Positions 8,795 to 16,270 of a stretch of DNA of 39,953 nucleotides are shown here, in pieces (the first letter of the stretch is position 1; each line of letters begins with the position of its first letter). The stretch is from Mariprofundus sp. GTDB taxonomy: Bacteria > Pseudomonadota > Zetaproteobacteria > Mariprofundales > Mariprofundaceae. The stretch covers positions 1-39,953 of the forward strand of contig JAJFLE010000014.1 in assembly GCA_021772835.1 (NCBI GenBank), written 5' to 3'. A program made the position numbers and the translations under genes. The notes under the pieces are model-generated. The model was not told the origin of the DNA. It saw only the letters and a program-made list of their open reading frames with translations, and ran no database searches.

Positions 8795-9316
8795 ATGCAG
8801 AAGATTCTGGTCAGTGCCTGCCTGCTTGGGGAGAAGGTTCGTTATGACGGCGGTGATTGTCGTCAGGGTGGCCTGCTGAAGCAATGGCAGCGAGAAGGGC
8901 GAATCATAATGCTCTGTCCTGAAGTGGCAGGCGGCCTGCCGATCCCCCGCCCTGCGGCTGAAATCATTGATGGCGATGCCGATGCTGTTTTGCGTGGTGA
9001 AAACCGCGTGCAAACGGAAAATGGAAGCGATGTGACCGATGCATTTGTCGAAGGTGCTGAAAAGGCACTGGCTCTCTGCATCAGGCACGGTATAAAAGTC
9101 GCCATACTCAAAGAGGGCAGCCCTTCTTGCGGCGTAAACAGGGTGAATGACGGCAGCTTCAATAAACAGAAAGTCGATGGTATGGGTGTGACGACAAGTC
9201 TGTTACAGCGCCATGGCATTGCGGTTTTCAGTGAGCAGCAGTTGCCGCTGGCGATACGGAAGCTGAACGGCCTGGAATCAGCAAGCTCAATGATCGTGGC
9301 AAAGGCGAAAAAATGA
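8795..9316 (+). CDS. DUF523 protein (TudS-like thiouracil/thiouridine desulfidase)
   Basis: The 173-residue protein is a stand-alone DUF523. The three cysteines expected to hold a [4Fe-4S] cluster are present: Cys9 in VSACLLG, Cys41 in LCPEVAGGLPIPRP, and Cys112 in KEGSPSCG. Members of this family remove sulfur from 2-thiouracil (TudS), or from tRNA 4-thiouridine when joined to DUF1722 (RudS). The missing DUF1722 partner lies in the gene 9 bases upstream, so the two products may act as a split RudS. The stop overlaps the start of the ZIP transporter gene by 4 bases. The family is clear; the exact substrate is inferred. Confidence 0.88.
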   Translation: MQKILVSACLLGEKVRYDGGDCRQGGLLKQWQREGRIIMLCPEVAGGLPIPRPAAEIIDGDADAVLRGENRVQTENGSDVTDAFVEGAEKALALCIRHGIKVAILKEGSPSCGVNRVNDGSFNKQKVDGMGVTTSLLQRHGIAVFSEQQLPLAIRKLNGLESASSMIVAKAKK

Positions 9317-10038
9317 TGGAGTGGTTCAATATTGTTTGGATGAGTGCAGCTGCAGGGCTTTGCATCCCGGTTGGAGGGTTTATCGCCAGTAGGGAACATA
9401 TTCATTCTGACTGGCTTGAAAAGGAGCTGCGTCATTTTGTGATTGCGTTGGGCGGGGGCATTCTGATTGGTGCTGTGGCACTGGTGCTGATTCCCGAGGG
9501 CATCAGCTATATGCACCATTCAATGGTGGCGATTCCTGTTCTGCTTGGCGGTGGCCTGACATTTTTTATGCTGGAGCGTGCCCTGGCACTGCGTCGGCGT
9601 GAAGCGCCACAGCTTTCGGGTATGTTACTGGACTATTTGCCGGAATCGATAGCCTTGGGAGGGATGATGGCTGCAGGCTCATCAATGGCACCACTTCTGG
9701 CGCTCTTTATTGGCTTACAGAATCTGCCGGAAGGGTTCAATACGTACCGGGAACTGAGGGGGATGGGCCATCATACTCCGAAACGGGTATTAACATTGAT
9801 GCTGGCGCTGGGGCCTTTGGGGCCGATACTGGCGTTGACAGGGTTCTTTTTTTTGTCAGATCATTTTGCCGTACTGGGCGGGCTTATGATGTTTGCATCT
9901 GGTGGAATCCTGTATCTGATCTTTCAGGATATTGCTCCGCAATCGCGGATGAAGCATCACTGGGCTCCACCATTGGGGGCAGTTTTAGGCTTCACGCTGG
10001 CACTGTTTGCAGCAATGATTGTGACAAGTGGGCCATAG
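9313..10038 (+). CDS. ZIP-family divalent metal transporter
   Basis: The 241-residue integral membrane protein has seven or eight hydrophobic segments. The ZIP metal-site motifs are LLDYLPESIALGG near residue 105 and GLQNLPEGFNTYRE near residue 138, whose Pro-Glu pairs line the transport path in helices 4 and 5. The usual His of these motifs is replaced (YLPES and NLPEG instead of HNLPEG), as in some bacterial ZIP branches. ZIP proteins import Zn, Fe or other divalent ions, and no His-rich loop indicates the substrate. Translation is probably coupled to the DUF523 gene by the ATGA overlap; one of two adjacent ATG codons (9313, 9316) is used. Confidence 0.82.
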   Translation: MMEWFNIVWMSAAAGLCIPVGGFIASREHIHSDWLEKELRHFVIALGGGILIGAVALVLIPEGISYMHHSMVAIPVLLGGGLTFFMLERALALRRREAPQLSGMLLDYLPESIALGGMMAAGSSMAPLLALFIGLQNLPEGFNTYRELRGMGHHTPKRVLTLMLALGPLGPILALTGFFFLSDHFAVLGGLMMFASGGILYLIFQDIAPQSRMKHHWAPPLGAVLGFTLALFAAMIVTSGP

Positions 10039-10152
10039 ATTTGTTATGGCGCACAGGCACCGGGGAATTGGCACGCTGTGTATGCTGTAACCCGGTCTAT
10101 GCAAAATAATTTTTATTGCCATAATTTAGCTGCAGCGATTCGGAGGTATGTC

Positions 10153-10488
10153 ATGTTTGCAACGTATAGCTCGAAATCATTGAAAACCATACTTGCAGCA
10201 CTGTGTCTTGCTCTGCTCTTTACTGCGACGCCTGCTATGGCCGGTGAGAGTAATTCACAAGACTTTGATGCCAATGGTGACGGTCAGGTGACCTTTGAGG
10301 AGGTGATGAAGCGACTGGAATCATCTGCTCGCACGGCTTTTGACTCAATGGACCACAATAAAGATGGCGTGCTTTCTGACAAGGATTTTGATGATGTTCG
10401 CAAAGGCATGGAGAAGCTGGAGCAGTGGCTGGAGGATCTGCTCAAGCCATTTATGCCTGAGCAAGAACCGGAACGAACGGAAGTTTAG
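10153..10488 (+). CDS. Secreted EF-hand calcium-binding protein (two EF-hands)
   Basis: From the ATG at 10153, preceded by CGGAGGT, the product is 111 residues with a signal peptide (about 1-30, ending TPAMAGES). Two calcium loops follow: DANGDGQVTFEE and DHNKDGVLSDKD, both with acidic or amide ligands at positions 1, 3 and 5 and Asp or Glu at 12. This suggests a periplasmic calcium buffer or sensor. An upstream reading from 10078 would add 25 residues and spoil the signal peptide, so it is rejected. The gene stands alone; a hairpin without a T run (10525-10544) lies downstream. Confidence 0.82.
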   Translation: MFATYSSKSLKTILAALCLALLFTATPAMAGESNSQDFDANGDGQVTFEEVMKRLESSARTAFDSMDHNKDGVLSDKDFDDVRKGMEKLEQWLEDLLKPFMPEQEPERTEV

Positions 10489-10524
10489 GTTAGCTGATAA
10501 CCCGCGTGGTTTCAGCTGGTGAGA

Positions 10525-10544
10525 GCCGTGAGCCAGCTCACGGC
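10525..10544 (+). other. Short hairpin downstream of the EF-hand gene
   Basis: GCCGTGAG and CTCACGGC pair perfectly around CCAG. No T run follows, so it is not a canonical terminator. It could be a weak terminator or an mRNA 3'-end stabiliser. Confidence 0.4.
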
Positions 10545-10591
10545 ACCCAGAAGACTTATTCCGAATAATAGACCTTCACCCCGGAGGTAAT

Positions 10592-11236
10592 ATGGCCAGC
10601 TTTCAAACTCATATAGCAGTTGCTGCTGCAGGCTCACTGACTGCAAGTGCTGTATGTATCGAGACAGGCCTGATCAACCAGCCTCAGGCATTGGCATTGT
10701 TCGCTTTGGGTATATTGGCTGGCATTCTGCCCGATATCGATTCGGATCACTCCATACCCACCCGTCTGGTGTTTAATATTCTTAGCTTTGCGGTGGCCAT
10801 TTCAGCCATCTTGATTTTTCAGGGTCAGATGAACCTGTTCTATCTGTTGGCGCTGGCATTGATGAGTGCCCTGTCTGTCCGATATATCGTGTATACATTG
10901 TTTGCCAGAGTGACTGAACATCGCGGCCTTTTCCACTCGGTCCCGGCGGCTTTGCTGTTTGGCTTGAGCACCTTCGCGCTTGCATTTTATTTGTTAAGCT
11001 TGTCATTAAATCTGGCCTGGTTGTCGGCAGCATTTGTCTCAGGCGGTTATATTTTGCATCTGCTGCTGGATGAGCTGTACAGCGTGAACTTTATCGGTGT
11101 TTCCATGAAAAAATCTTTTGGCTCTGCCCTGAGTTTTTTCAGCCGCTCCTCCTGGTTATCATACCTGCTGTTATATGCAGCAATTGGCCTGGGCTTATAT
11201 ATATTACCCCTGCCTTATGACATCGTGCTGATTTGA
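10592..11236 (+). CDS. YdjM/DUF457-type membrane-bound predicted metal-dependent hydrolase
   Basis: The 214-residue inner-membrane protein has about five hydrophobic helices. It keeps the family's candidate metal ligands: His7 (FQTHIAV), the Asp pair in GILPDIDSDHS (residues 46-56), TEHRGLFHS near 109-117 and LHLLLDELYS near 155. In E. coli YdjM is LexA-regulated and its biochemical role is unknown; no LexA site is evident here. A good ribosome binding site (CCGGAGGTAAT) precedes the ATG. EF-hand genes sit on both sides but are separately spaced. Confidence 0.82.
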   Translation: MASFQTHIAVAAAGSLTASAVCIETGLINQPQALALFALGILAGILPDIDSDHSIPTRLVFNILSFAVAISAILIFQGQMNLFYLLALALMSALSVRYIVYTLFARVTEHRGLFHSVPAALLFGLSTFALAFYLLSLSLNLAWLSAAFVSGGYILHLLLDELYSVNFIGVSMKKSFGSALSFFSRSSWLSYLLLYAAIGLGLYILPLPYDIVLI

Positions 11237-11430
11237 TATAGCGCTGTTACGTTCCAAAGCATTACAGGTTAATTATTACATATCAATTTACTAATAAGCT
11301 GTCGGCGCTATGATCCGGTCACAATCTAGGCAGGTTTCTTTTGTGTGAAAGCCGAGTTGCATGCGTTATTGTTGCAGCCATCAGGTTTCATCAGCTGCAT
11401 GAGAAACAGCGTTTGCAGAAAGGAAGTGTA

Positions 11431-11919
11431 ATGAAAAAGACGATATTTATTGCTGCAGGTCTATGCCTCGCAATGCCCGGGTATGCAGTAGCACTGCCAA
11501 CCTATAACCCGGAAGAAATAGCAGACCAACAACTGGCCACGCTGGACGCCGATCATAGTAAGACCATTGATGCTGCCGAGTTCGAACGAGCGGCCATGAC
11601 TCATTTCAACAATATCGATGCCAATGGCGACGGTATTCTCAGTGGCGATGAGATGTTTAATTTCCGTTATGCCGACCGGCCAGACATGCTGAAAAGCAGC
11701 ATCAAAAATAAACTCATCGTTAATATTTTGAAGCGATGGGATAGCGATAAAGATGGGCAAATCAGCTTAGATGAAAAACTCAAGTTTCGCCGTGCAGAGT
11801 TCAGGTTCATTGATCGCGATGAGAGTGAAAGCATTACACGTGAAGAGCTGATAGCACACTGGCAGCGCAAAAAAATAGAGATGGAAAGCAGCCGCCACGA
11901 CAGCAAGAGCAAAGATTAA
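11431..11919 (+). CDS. Secreted EF-hand protein (four EF-hand loops)
   Basis: The ATG at 11431 follows AAAGGAAGTGTA and gives 162 residues with a signal peptide (MKKTIFIAAGLCLAMPGYAVA). Four EF-hand-like loops follow: DADHSKTIDAAE, DANGDGILSGDE, DSDKDGQISLDE and DRDESESITREE. The second and third are canonical; the first and fourth have weaker ligands at position 5. This is probably a periplasmic calcium-binding protein, related in plan to the two-loop protein 1 kb upstream. The longer reading from 11341 is rejected because it hides the signal peptide. Confidence 0.82.
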   Translation: MKKTIFIAAGLCLAMPGYAVALPTYNPEEIADQQLATLDADHSKTIDAAEFERAAMTHFNNIDANGDGILSGDEMFNFRYADRPDMLKSSIKNKLIVNILKRWDSDKDGQISLDEKLKFRRAEFRFIDRDESESITREELIAHWQRKKIEMESSRHDSKSKD

Positions 11920-11995
11920 CAAGGCATTGGGAACCATGGGTGTTGTTCAAAATTTGCGCGACTAGTCCAAAGCGCACCCGGTAATCGTTGTACTT

Positions 11996-12955
11996 TTACC
12001 CGAACGCGTCGGTATGAATGTCAGAATCGTCGGTGCCATGGGCGAAACACACTTTGCGCATGGCATTGACCATTTCAGAGTCACCACAAAGGAAAATACG
12101 CCAGTTATGCTCAGCCTTGAGTATCTGTTGCAGTTGGTCATCGACAGAGCCCTGAACACCGCCTTCAGGGGCTTCACCGTTTAATACACAAGGTTGATAA
12201 GTGAAATGGTCATACCGTTGAGCGAGCTGCTGTAATTGCTCCTGATAGTAGAGCCCATCGCTATTGAGGCCGCCGTGCAGAAGATGGATGTCCTGATGAT
12301 GGCCGGAAGCAATCGCATCGCGAACTATACCGTATAGTGGTGCCAGACCAGTGCCTGTACCGGCCAGTAACAAAGGATAGTCGCTGTAAGCCTTATTGTA
12401 ACAACAGTTCCCCATGGCATCCGAGACAAACAGAAATGTACCGTTTTCAACCTTATCGGCAATCCAGCCGCTCATGCGACCGTCAGGAATCAGACGGATG
12501 TGGAATTCAAGGAAGTTGTCATCGCGAGTGCTGGCCAGAGAGTAGCTGCGTGTGAGCCCAAGTTCAGGCTGCAGAAGATTCACAAATTGTCCCGGTTGAT
12601 AGATAAAACCGTCAGGGCGGCTGCAGCGCAGGCGAATCACAGATGCATTGAGAAACAGTTTTTCGAATACGATGGATGAATGGTATTTGTCGGCGGGATC
12701 GGGAAGTTCCACTTCCATGTCCGATTCGGCTTTGCACAGGCAGGAGAGAAAATAACCCTTCTCTTTCAGCTTCTTCTCAAGGCCTGCCTGCGCATCTTCA
12801 GATGGCATGCCATGGGTTGCTTTGAGCATGCAAGCCTGACAGATGCCTGCACGACAGCCGAAAGGAAGATTGAGGCCCTGCCTGTTCAGGGTTTCAAGTA
12901 GCGGTTCGTCAGTATCACATTGAAACGACTGGCCCTGAAATGTGATCGTTGGCAT
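11996..12955 (-). CDS. Ferredoxin-FAD-NAD(P)H oxidoreductase (CDP-glucoseen reductase-like)
   Basis: The 319-residue electron-transfer protein has three domains in order. First is a plant-type [2Fe-2S] ferredoxin (1-90) with Cys34, Cys39 and Cys42 in CRAGICQAC and Cys72 in LSCLC. Next is an FAD-binding barrel (about 95-195) with the RSYSLAS motif. Last is an NAD(P)-binding domain with GTGTGLAPLYG near 198 and a C-terminal CGDSEMV. The same layout occurs in AscD/RfbI and in phenol or methane monooxygenase reductases. No oxygenase or deoxysugar gene lies nearby, so its partner is unknown. It is monocistronic and divergent from the next gene. Confidence 0.88.
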   Translation of the reverse strand: MPTITFQGQSFQCDTDEPLLETLNRQGLNLPFGCRAGICQACMLKATHGMPSEDAQAGLEKKLKEKGYFLSCLCKAESDMEVELPDPADKYHSSIVFEKLFLNASVIRLRCSRPDGFIYQPGQFVNLLQPELGLTRSYSLASTRDDNFLEFHIRLIPDGRMSGWIADKVENGTFLFVSDAMGNCCYNKAYSDYPLLLAGTGTGLAPLYGIVRDAIASGHHQDIHLLHGGLNSDGLYYQEQLQQLAQRYDHFTYQPCVLNGEAPEGGVQGSVDDQLQQILKAEHNWRIFLCGDSEMVNAMRKVCFAHGTDDSDIHTDAFG

Positions 12956-13021
12956 GAGGCTCTCCCTGGCTGATATGCGACGCCATTCTGATCAGTACTC
13001 TGATTGATTCAATCCTAAAGC

Positions 13022-13321
13022 TTGTGGCGGTATTGGCCTGTCGTTGGGGCGCTGGTGTTATCCGACGATGATAAAACAGAGTGGCGCTATCGCTTCATGG
13101 CCATCACGGGGGTAGCCGGTGCGACACAGGCCCTCGAGCAGTCAGGGAGCCATGCAGACATTATCAATGCGACAGATTTCGAAAAAGCCTTGGCTTACCA
13201 CCATGCGTGGATCTGCCTGGCCTGTGATGAAACTAATGGATACACGTTGTCCGGGTTTATCAGTAAACCGTGTACGCCGGATGAATTCATGGCCAAGGTG
13301 AGTGAAGTGTTGTCACAGTAA
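13022..13321 (+). CDS. Small unknown protein with a receiver-like C-terminus
   Basis: The open frame begins with TTG at 13022 (99 residues); an internal ATG at 13097 gives 74. The last 25 residues (GFISKPCTPDEFMAKVSEVL) look like the beta5-alpha5 end of a response-regulator receiver domain, including the KP dipeptide. The N-terminal part does not show the full beta1 acidic pair and phospho-Asp arrangement. It may be a degenerate receiver or an unrelated protein. Low confidence in the start and moderate confidence that it is a gene. Confidence 0.45.
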   Translation: MWRYWPVVGALVLSDDDKTEWRYRFMAITGVAGATQALEQSGSHADIINATDFEKALAYHHAWICLACDETNGYTLSGFISKPCTPDEFMAKVSEVLSQ

Positions 13322-13366
13322 AAGCTATCGGGTGCATTGCCGGCAACTGTTCTTTAAGCTGAGCGA

Positions 13367-14620
13367 ATGATACGTGTTCTGATGATCGGTAGCGTGTGGC
13401 CGGAGCCGGGTTCATCCGGGGCGGGTTTGCGCATGATGGAGCTTATGCAGCTGTTTATTCGCCAGCACTGGCAGGTGAGGTTTGCCTGTACAGCAGCGGA
13501 GTCGGAACACATGGCCGATCTGGATGAGCTTGGCATTCAGCGGCAGGAAATTCTAATCAATGACAGCAGCTTTGACGTGTTTCTGGAAGATTACAGACCG
13601 GACATGGTGGTTTTTGATCGATTTCCAATCGAAGAGCAGTTTGGCTGGCGGGTAGAAAAGGTATGCCCGAACGCGCTGCGCATACTTGAAACCATCGACT
13701 TGCACTGCCTGCGCCACGCCCGACATCAGGTATTCAAGCGGCAGGCAGGAGCTGTGCGGGAGGTGGTGAAGGACGTGGCAACGTCCGATCTCTATAACGA
13801 GATCGCGCTCAGGGAGATTGCTGCCATCCTGCGCTGCGACCTCTCCATCATGGTCTCGGATTATGAGATGGATTTGTTACAAAAGCGCTTCTCCATTGAT
13901 GCCTCTCTCCTGCACCTGTGCCCGTTTATGTTTGCCGAGCAGCAAATCCAGCGAGAAAGCCCATCGTTTGAGCAGCGGCAGCATTTTGTAAGCATAGGTA
14001 ATTTCCGTCATGCCCCGAACTGGGATGCCGTTTTGTGGTTGAAGCAGGAGATATGGCCGCGTATCAGAAGCAGGCTTCCAAAGGCAGAACTTCATATCTA
14101 CGGGGCCTATACACCGCCCAAAGCGGCAGCTTTGCACAAACCCAACGATGGTTTCTTTATTCAGGGGCGCGCAGAAGATGTTAATCCGGTGATGTTATCT
14201 GCCAGGGTCTGTCTGGCACCACTGCGCTTTGGGGCAGGCATTAAAACCAAGCTGGCCGATGCCATGTTGAACGGCACCCCGAATGTCACCACCACTGTTG
14301 GATCTGAAGGCATGACAGCAGATACGTCCTGGAGTGGTTTAATCGCTGATTCAGCGGATGATTTCAGTGAGCAGGCTATCAGCCTGTATCAGGACAAAAC
14401 AACGTGGCTGCAATGCCAGCAGCATGGTTTCAGGATTGTACAACATATGTTTAACGCGGTTGAAAATGGCGAATCCCTGATTCAGCGCATCCAACAGATC
14501 AGGGAAAATCTTGCCGAACACCGGCAGAATAATTTTACCGGATCCATGCTGCGTTATCACCATCATCGCAGTACCGAATTCATGTCGCGCTGGATAGAGG
14601 CCAAGAACCGCCTGGCGTAA
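13367..14620 (+). CDS. GT4-type glycosyltransferase
   Basis: The 417-residue cytoplasmic protein is a GT-B fold transferase. The N-terminal half opens with VLMIGSVWPEPGSSGAGLRMMEL, the acceptor-side Gly-rich turn. The C-terminal half has VSIGNFRHAPNWDAVLWL, LHIYGAY, and the nucleotide-sugar segment APLRFGAGIKTKLADAMLNG. It resembles enzymes that transfer a sugar from an activated donor to a cell-surface glycan or lipid carrier, but no polysaccharide genes surround it. It starts about 45 bases after the preceding small gene, with no strong ribosome binding site. Confidence 0.8.
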   Translation: MIRVLMIGSVWPEPGSSGAGLRMMELMQLFIRQHWQVRFACTAAESEHMADLDELGIQRQEILINDSSFDVFLEDYRPDMVVFDRFPIEEQFGWRVEKVCPNALRILETIDLHCLRHARHQVFKRQAGAVREVVKDVATSDLYNEIALREIAAILRCDLSIMVSDYEMDLLQKRFSIDASLLHLCPFMFAEQQIQRESPSFEQRQHFVSIGNFRHAPNWDAVLWLKQEIWPRIRSRLPKAELHIYGAYTPPKAAALHKPNDGFFIQGRAEDVNPVMLSARVCLAPLRFGAGIKTKLADAMLNGTPNVTTTVGSEGMTADTSWSGLIADSADDFSEQAISLYQDKTTWLQCQQHGFRIVQHMFNAVENGESLIQRIQQIRENLAEHRQNNFTGSMLRYHHHRSTEFMSRWIEAKNRLA

Positions 14621-14673
14621 GAATTCTGCCGTTGGGAGCAAGAACTGCGCGTTTTCAGCTTTCCAGCTTTTGG

Positions 14674-14922
14674 TATAATGTATGCATGGACAAGAACATG
14701 GATACCCGACACAGCCACCAGCAGATGCGACTGCAACTACCGGCCGCGAGCGAATGCCACACGTTCCGTATGCGCATGGTTGCCCAGTTGTATCAGATCG
14801 AATGTTATCGCAGGGAGCAGTGGAAACAATGCGGTCGCCTGCTTAGCCATAATCAGGCTGCTGTAGAATGGATCGCCTGTTATGCCGCAGATTTTCCGCA
14901 TGCTGTTGCAGGTAGCTCCTGA
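14674..14922 (+). CDS. Small unknown protein, possibly translated from a leaderless mRNA
   Basis: The likely coding part runs from the ATG at 14686 (78 residues) and includes the upstream TATAAT in the listed interval. The product is rich in Gln, His, Cys and Arg, with no membrane segment and no motif I know. A perfect TATAAT at 14674-14679 ends 6 bases before the ATG, so transcription would start at or beside the start codon. No ribosome binding site is possible. A longer reading from 14632 would run through that promoter element. Confidence 0.5.
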   Translation, partial: YNVCMDKNMDTRHSHQQMRLQLPAASECHTFRMRMVAQLYQIECYRREQWKQCGRLLSHNQAAVEWIACYAADFPHAVAGSS

Positions 14923-14973
14923 GAAGCAGGCCGCGTTTTTAACCCTTTAACTCAGAGTCAAATAAAGGGCGGA

Positions 14974-15219
14974 TTAGAAATTTACCACCAGCGTAATCGC
15001 TGTTTCAATATCCGGATTTTTGGTCGCAGCAGGCGCTTTACTATTATGATTCAGTTTTAGTGAAATTTTATTCGAAAGGCTGGCGTTCAGCTTATGCTGC
15101 AAGCCGGTCACCGATTCCCGGCCGCTTTTGCCACCTTCGGTGGAGAGCTCCTGTGTTAGCTTGGCAGAGTCACTGATATCCCAGCGTATATTTACTGGCA
15201 GAGCGGACGATGGCCTCAT
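14974..15219 (-). pseudogene. Remnant of a DUF481 outer-membrane beta-barrel gene (C-terminal part)
   Basis: About 80 residues on the minus strand end in alternating beta-strand sequence (GLQHKLNASLSNKISLKLNH, then DIETAITLVVNF) closing on a C-terminal Phe. This is the normal last part of DUF481/YdiY-type salt-induced outer-membrane barrels, which are 240-300 residues long. No signal peptide or upstream strands are found in any frame before 15219, so the first two thirds are lost. The fragment cannot be exported as it stands. Confidence 0.6.
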
Positions 15220-15326
15220 TCATTTTGCTGCGGACGGTTAAGGTGATGAAGCTTAGATGCCAGCGAATTATTGCTTCTGATGGAAAGTCGGCGGCGGCTG
15301 TCCTGTTTGTGTGATAGACTCTAGTT

Positions 15327-15518
15327 ATGAGCAGGAATCATGAAATGATAATCGATATGGACCGTCTCATGGATGATCCACAGGTGCTGGAAAAGTTCCA
15401 TGAGTGTGCCAATCTGATGATTCAGTCTGACCATGCCGAGCAGGTGGAGCTTGGTTACCGCATGCTCAACGTGGTTGATGCATGTTTGGCCCGACTGGAA
15501 AAAGATTCCACCCGATAA
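15327..15518 (+). CDS. Small acidic helical protein, unknown function
   Basis: It encodes 63 residues from the ATG at 15327. An ATG at 15345 with AGCAGGAA about 8 bases ahead is an equally good start and gives 57 residues (MIIDMDRLMDDPQVLEKF...). The composition is helical and acidic with two Cys, without a signal or membrane segment. It is followed directly by the hairpin array at 15588-15732. No family recognised. Confidence 0.5.
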   Translation: MSRNHEMIIDMDRLMDDPQVLEKFHECANLMIQSDHAEQVELGYRMLNVVDACLARLEKDSTR

Positions 15519-15587
15519 TAGAGACCAAAGCTAGCATTGCTTCCCGTTTGCTATCAATCGTGAAAGTCTGTGGCAGTTCGGGAGATG

Positions 15588-15732
15588 CTGATTATTGGTA
15601 TCTTGCCAATAATCAGTTTGCAATAAACAAAAGTGTGCTTTTGTTTATGCAGACAAAATCAATGGCGTATGCCATCAATGTTGGCGGCCCGTCCATGGGC
15701 CGCATGAAGTCGCTGAATTTATCAGCGATTTC
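15588..15732 (+). promoter_or_regulatory. Five consecutive hairpins in the leader of the membrane-protein gene at 15747
   Basis: Five inverted repeats follow one another with short gaps. (1) CTGATTATTGG/CCAATAATCAG, 15588-15616, 11 pairs. (2) ATAAACAAAAG/CTTTTGTTTAT, 15623-15648, 11 pairs plus an outer GC clamp with a bulged A. (3) ATGGC/GCCAT, 15662-15675. (4) GCGGCCC/GGGCCGC, 15684-15703. (5) an 11-pair stem with one G-U, 15706-15732, ending just before the GGGGG ribosome binding site of the next gene. None has a T run, so they are not ordinary terminators. I do not recognise a known riboswitch fold. Confidence 0.7.
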
Positions 15733-15746
15733 ATAGGGGGCCTGGC

Positions 15747-16172
15747 ATGAATAGTGAATTGATATCGGTTACGCTGTTTCTCTTCTCCGCCAATGTCGTG
15801 GCTGGTGTGATCTATATGTTTGGCAAGGAAAAGGTCGGGCTGTTATGGATAGAATACCCGTTCATCTATGCACCTCTGATTATCTTCCAGCTGCTGATGC
15901 CCCAGTTCATGTCGATTCCGGAGCTGGCCGAGAACGCCAACTCATTGAAGTACTTTCTGTTTATGCTGCAGGGGTTCAGTTGTGGCGTGATCGGCGGCAT
16001 GATCCTGTTGCCCCGCTTTTTCATTCCGGCCACCACAACCATGGAGAAGCTGAAGGTTACGGCATATAGCTGCCTTGCCTTGTCGGCAGGATATCTGGTT
16101 ACCCGCTGGATCTTTTTTGAGGCATTGCGTTTTCTGCTTCCACAGATGCACGGCGGTTATGTGGGCGGTTGA
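15747..16172 (+). CDS. Small integral membrane protein, unknown function
   Basis: It encodes 141 residues with four predicted membrane segments (about 5-24, 35-52, 68-90 and 103-125). The sequence around the first two (ANVVAGVIYMFGKEKVGLLW) has a Lys/Glu cluster in a short loop. No family motif is recognised. It is preceded by GGGGGCC and by the five-hairpin leader, so structured-RNA control of its expression is plausible. It ends before the convergent minus-strand ppiC gene. Confidence 0.65.
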   Translation: MNSELISVTLFLFSANVVAGVIYMFGKEKVGLLWIEYPFIYAPLIIFQLLMPQFMSIPELAENANSLKYFLFMLQGFSCGVIGGMILLPRFFIPATTTMEKLKVTAYSCLALSAGYLVTRWIFFEALRFLLPQMHGGYVGG

Positions 16173-16270
16173 GCTGGTTGGCGCAGGGAAATGCGAACCG
16201 CACAGCTGTCAGGGATGAATGCCACCTTTACGTTTTGCCTTCAGGCTGTGTTGTTCCCTGCAGGCAATGA

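Noticed and set aside
15482-15736. An 84-codon open frame across the five hairpins
   Set aside because: It lies almost wholly in paired sequence, overlaps the preceding small gene and has no ribosome binding site. The hairpins explain the region better.
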